In this document: piece after piece, positions 42,233 to 42,505 of the stretch
Numbering within the stretch: the first letter of the stretch is position 1
Layout: the number at the start of each line of letters is the position of its first letter
NCBI GenBank assembly: GCA_015493765.1
Contig: WGCQ01000248.1
Span: forward strand, 1 to 42,505
Reading direction: 5' to 3'
Length of the DNA stretch: 42,505 bases
Source of the DNA: Deltaproteobacteria bacterium
GTDB lineage: Bacteria; Myxococcota_A; UBA9042; DTJE01; S145-11
Made by a program: the position numbers and the translations under genes
Notes under the pieces: generated by a model
The model's database searches: none
What the model was told of the DNA's origin: nothing
Seen by the model: the letters and a program-made list of their open reading frames with translations, nothing else

Positions 42233-42505
42233 CCGTTGACCGAGGCCGAGGTCCGTTGGCCGTGACCGTGGCCGTGGCCGTGTGGGGCCGGCATCCTGCC
42301 GGCCTTTTCCGTGACCGTGGCAGTGTGCTTCCGGTTACGACGGAAGTTTCCCGAAAGGCCCGCAGGGCCGTCCCACAGCAGCCAAAGGCTGCGTCCCGAC
42401 GCCCGATGCCCGATGGCCGAGGCCGTTGGCCGTTGACCGAGACCGTTGGCCGTGGCCGTTGACCGTGGCTTGATGGCAAATTCAGGGCGGGTTTAGAACC
42501 CGCCC
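42233..42505. repeat. 6/7-mer arrays, cassette palindromes and REP (copy 4)
   Basis: 273 bases with no gene seen. 6/7-mer run (42230-42280), GCCGGCA-TCC-TGCCGGC palindrome with CTTTTCCGTGAC at 42287-42319 (shared with 29670-29700), a GC-rich stretch, a second 6/7-mer run (42412-42470), and the REP palindrome GGGCGGGTT-TAG-AACCCGCCC at 42485-42505, the same as at 10161. It may continue outside the window. Confidence 0.7.

Noticed and set aside
42183-42479. 98-codon frame and 124-codon frame at the right end
   Set aside because: Both read the 6/7-mer arrays; there is no start signal or domain.

Overview
The window comes from the chromosome of a Gram-negative bacterium. The evidence is lipoprotein signals, a LolA-like carrier, LspA, Pal/OmpA and UbiB-type proteins. 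Gene content suggests a deltaproteobacterial-type lineage, possibly Myxococcota or a relative: an Asp/Gly-rich Cys-rich lipoprotein, GAF-GGDEF, RavA/ViaA-like and B12-type radical SAM genes. This placement is an inference from gene families; there is no rRNA in the window. Genes are densely packed with many ATGA, GTGA and TGATG overlaps. There are no insertion sequences, CRISPR arrays or rRNA genes.

Layout. (1) 3-9846, minus strand: a ten-gene, tightly coupled operon that runs off the left edge and resembles aryl-polyene/flexirubin-type pigment loci. In transcription order it encodes an aromatic amino-acid ammonia-lyase, hotdog thioesterase, DhaL-DegV (FakA-FakB-like) fusion, lysophospholipid-type acyltransferase, ketosynthase, ketoreductase, LolA-like protein, DUF3261-like lipoprotein, B12-type radical SAM enzyme and polysaccharide deacetylase. 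(2) 10328-13331, plus: a two-gene operon for archaeal-type Glu-tRNA(Gln) amidotransferase GatE/GatD. GatD looks catalytically intact; GatE is diverged at its signature motifs. (3) 13332-14244, minus: FKBP/SlyD-like isomerase and a tRNA-Arg/His/Lys cluster. (4) 14658-19170: a receiver-histidine kinase, a divergent patatin-like phospholipase, and a GT-C-like membrane protein whose 5' end appears frameshifted. (5) 19215-24054: an Asp/Gly-repeat Cys-rich lipoprotein, ileS and an enlarged lspA. (6) 24083-29390, minus: a six-gene operon (TPR-like membrane proteins, epimerase, DegT aminotransferase, ABC-2 transporter). (7) 29764-32917, minus: galT and a GH57 glucanase. (8) 33054-35884, plus: a RavA/ViaA-like MoxR-VWA pair. 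(9) 35887-40836, minus: UbiB-like kinase, OmpA lipoprotein, GAF-GGDEF, GT2-methyltransferase fusion. (10) 40955-42232, plus: a LuxC-like acyl-CoA reductase.

Main structural observations. A directional element with the core CAGGTAATT (gene-sense consensus AATTTRGTCAGGTAATTTGGG, often an inverted repeat CCCRAATT-N9-AATTYGGG) occurs in seven intergenic places. In six of them it lies upstream of, or touching, a recognisable sigma70 -35 box and reads in the direction of the downstream gene; weaker variants mark four more starts. I do not recognise it. Separately, arrays of mixed 6/7-mers (CCGTGG, CCGTGA, CCGTTGA) with shared flanking cassettes occupy four intergenic regions. A 178-bp nested palindrome whose ends are two copies of the directional element lies between the Cys-rich lipoprotein gene and ileS.

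How the genes work together: region 1 could make, modify and export an aryl-capped polyene or related lipid. The acyltransferase, DegV fusion and LolA/lipoprotein pair would handle acyl activation, transfer and outer-membrane delivery. Regions 5 and 9 are envelope and core housekeeping. Region 6 probably modifies and exports a glycoconjugate. These pathway statements are inferences from family membership; no product can be read from the sequence.
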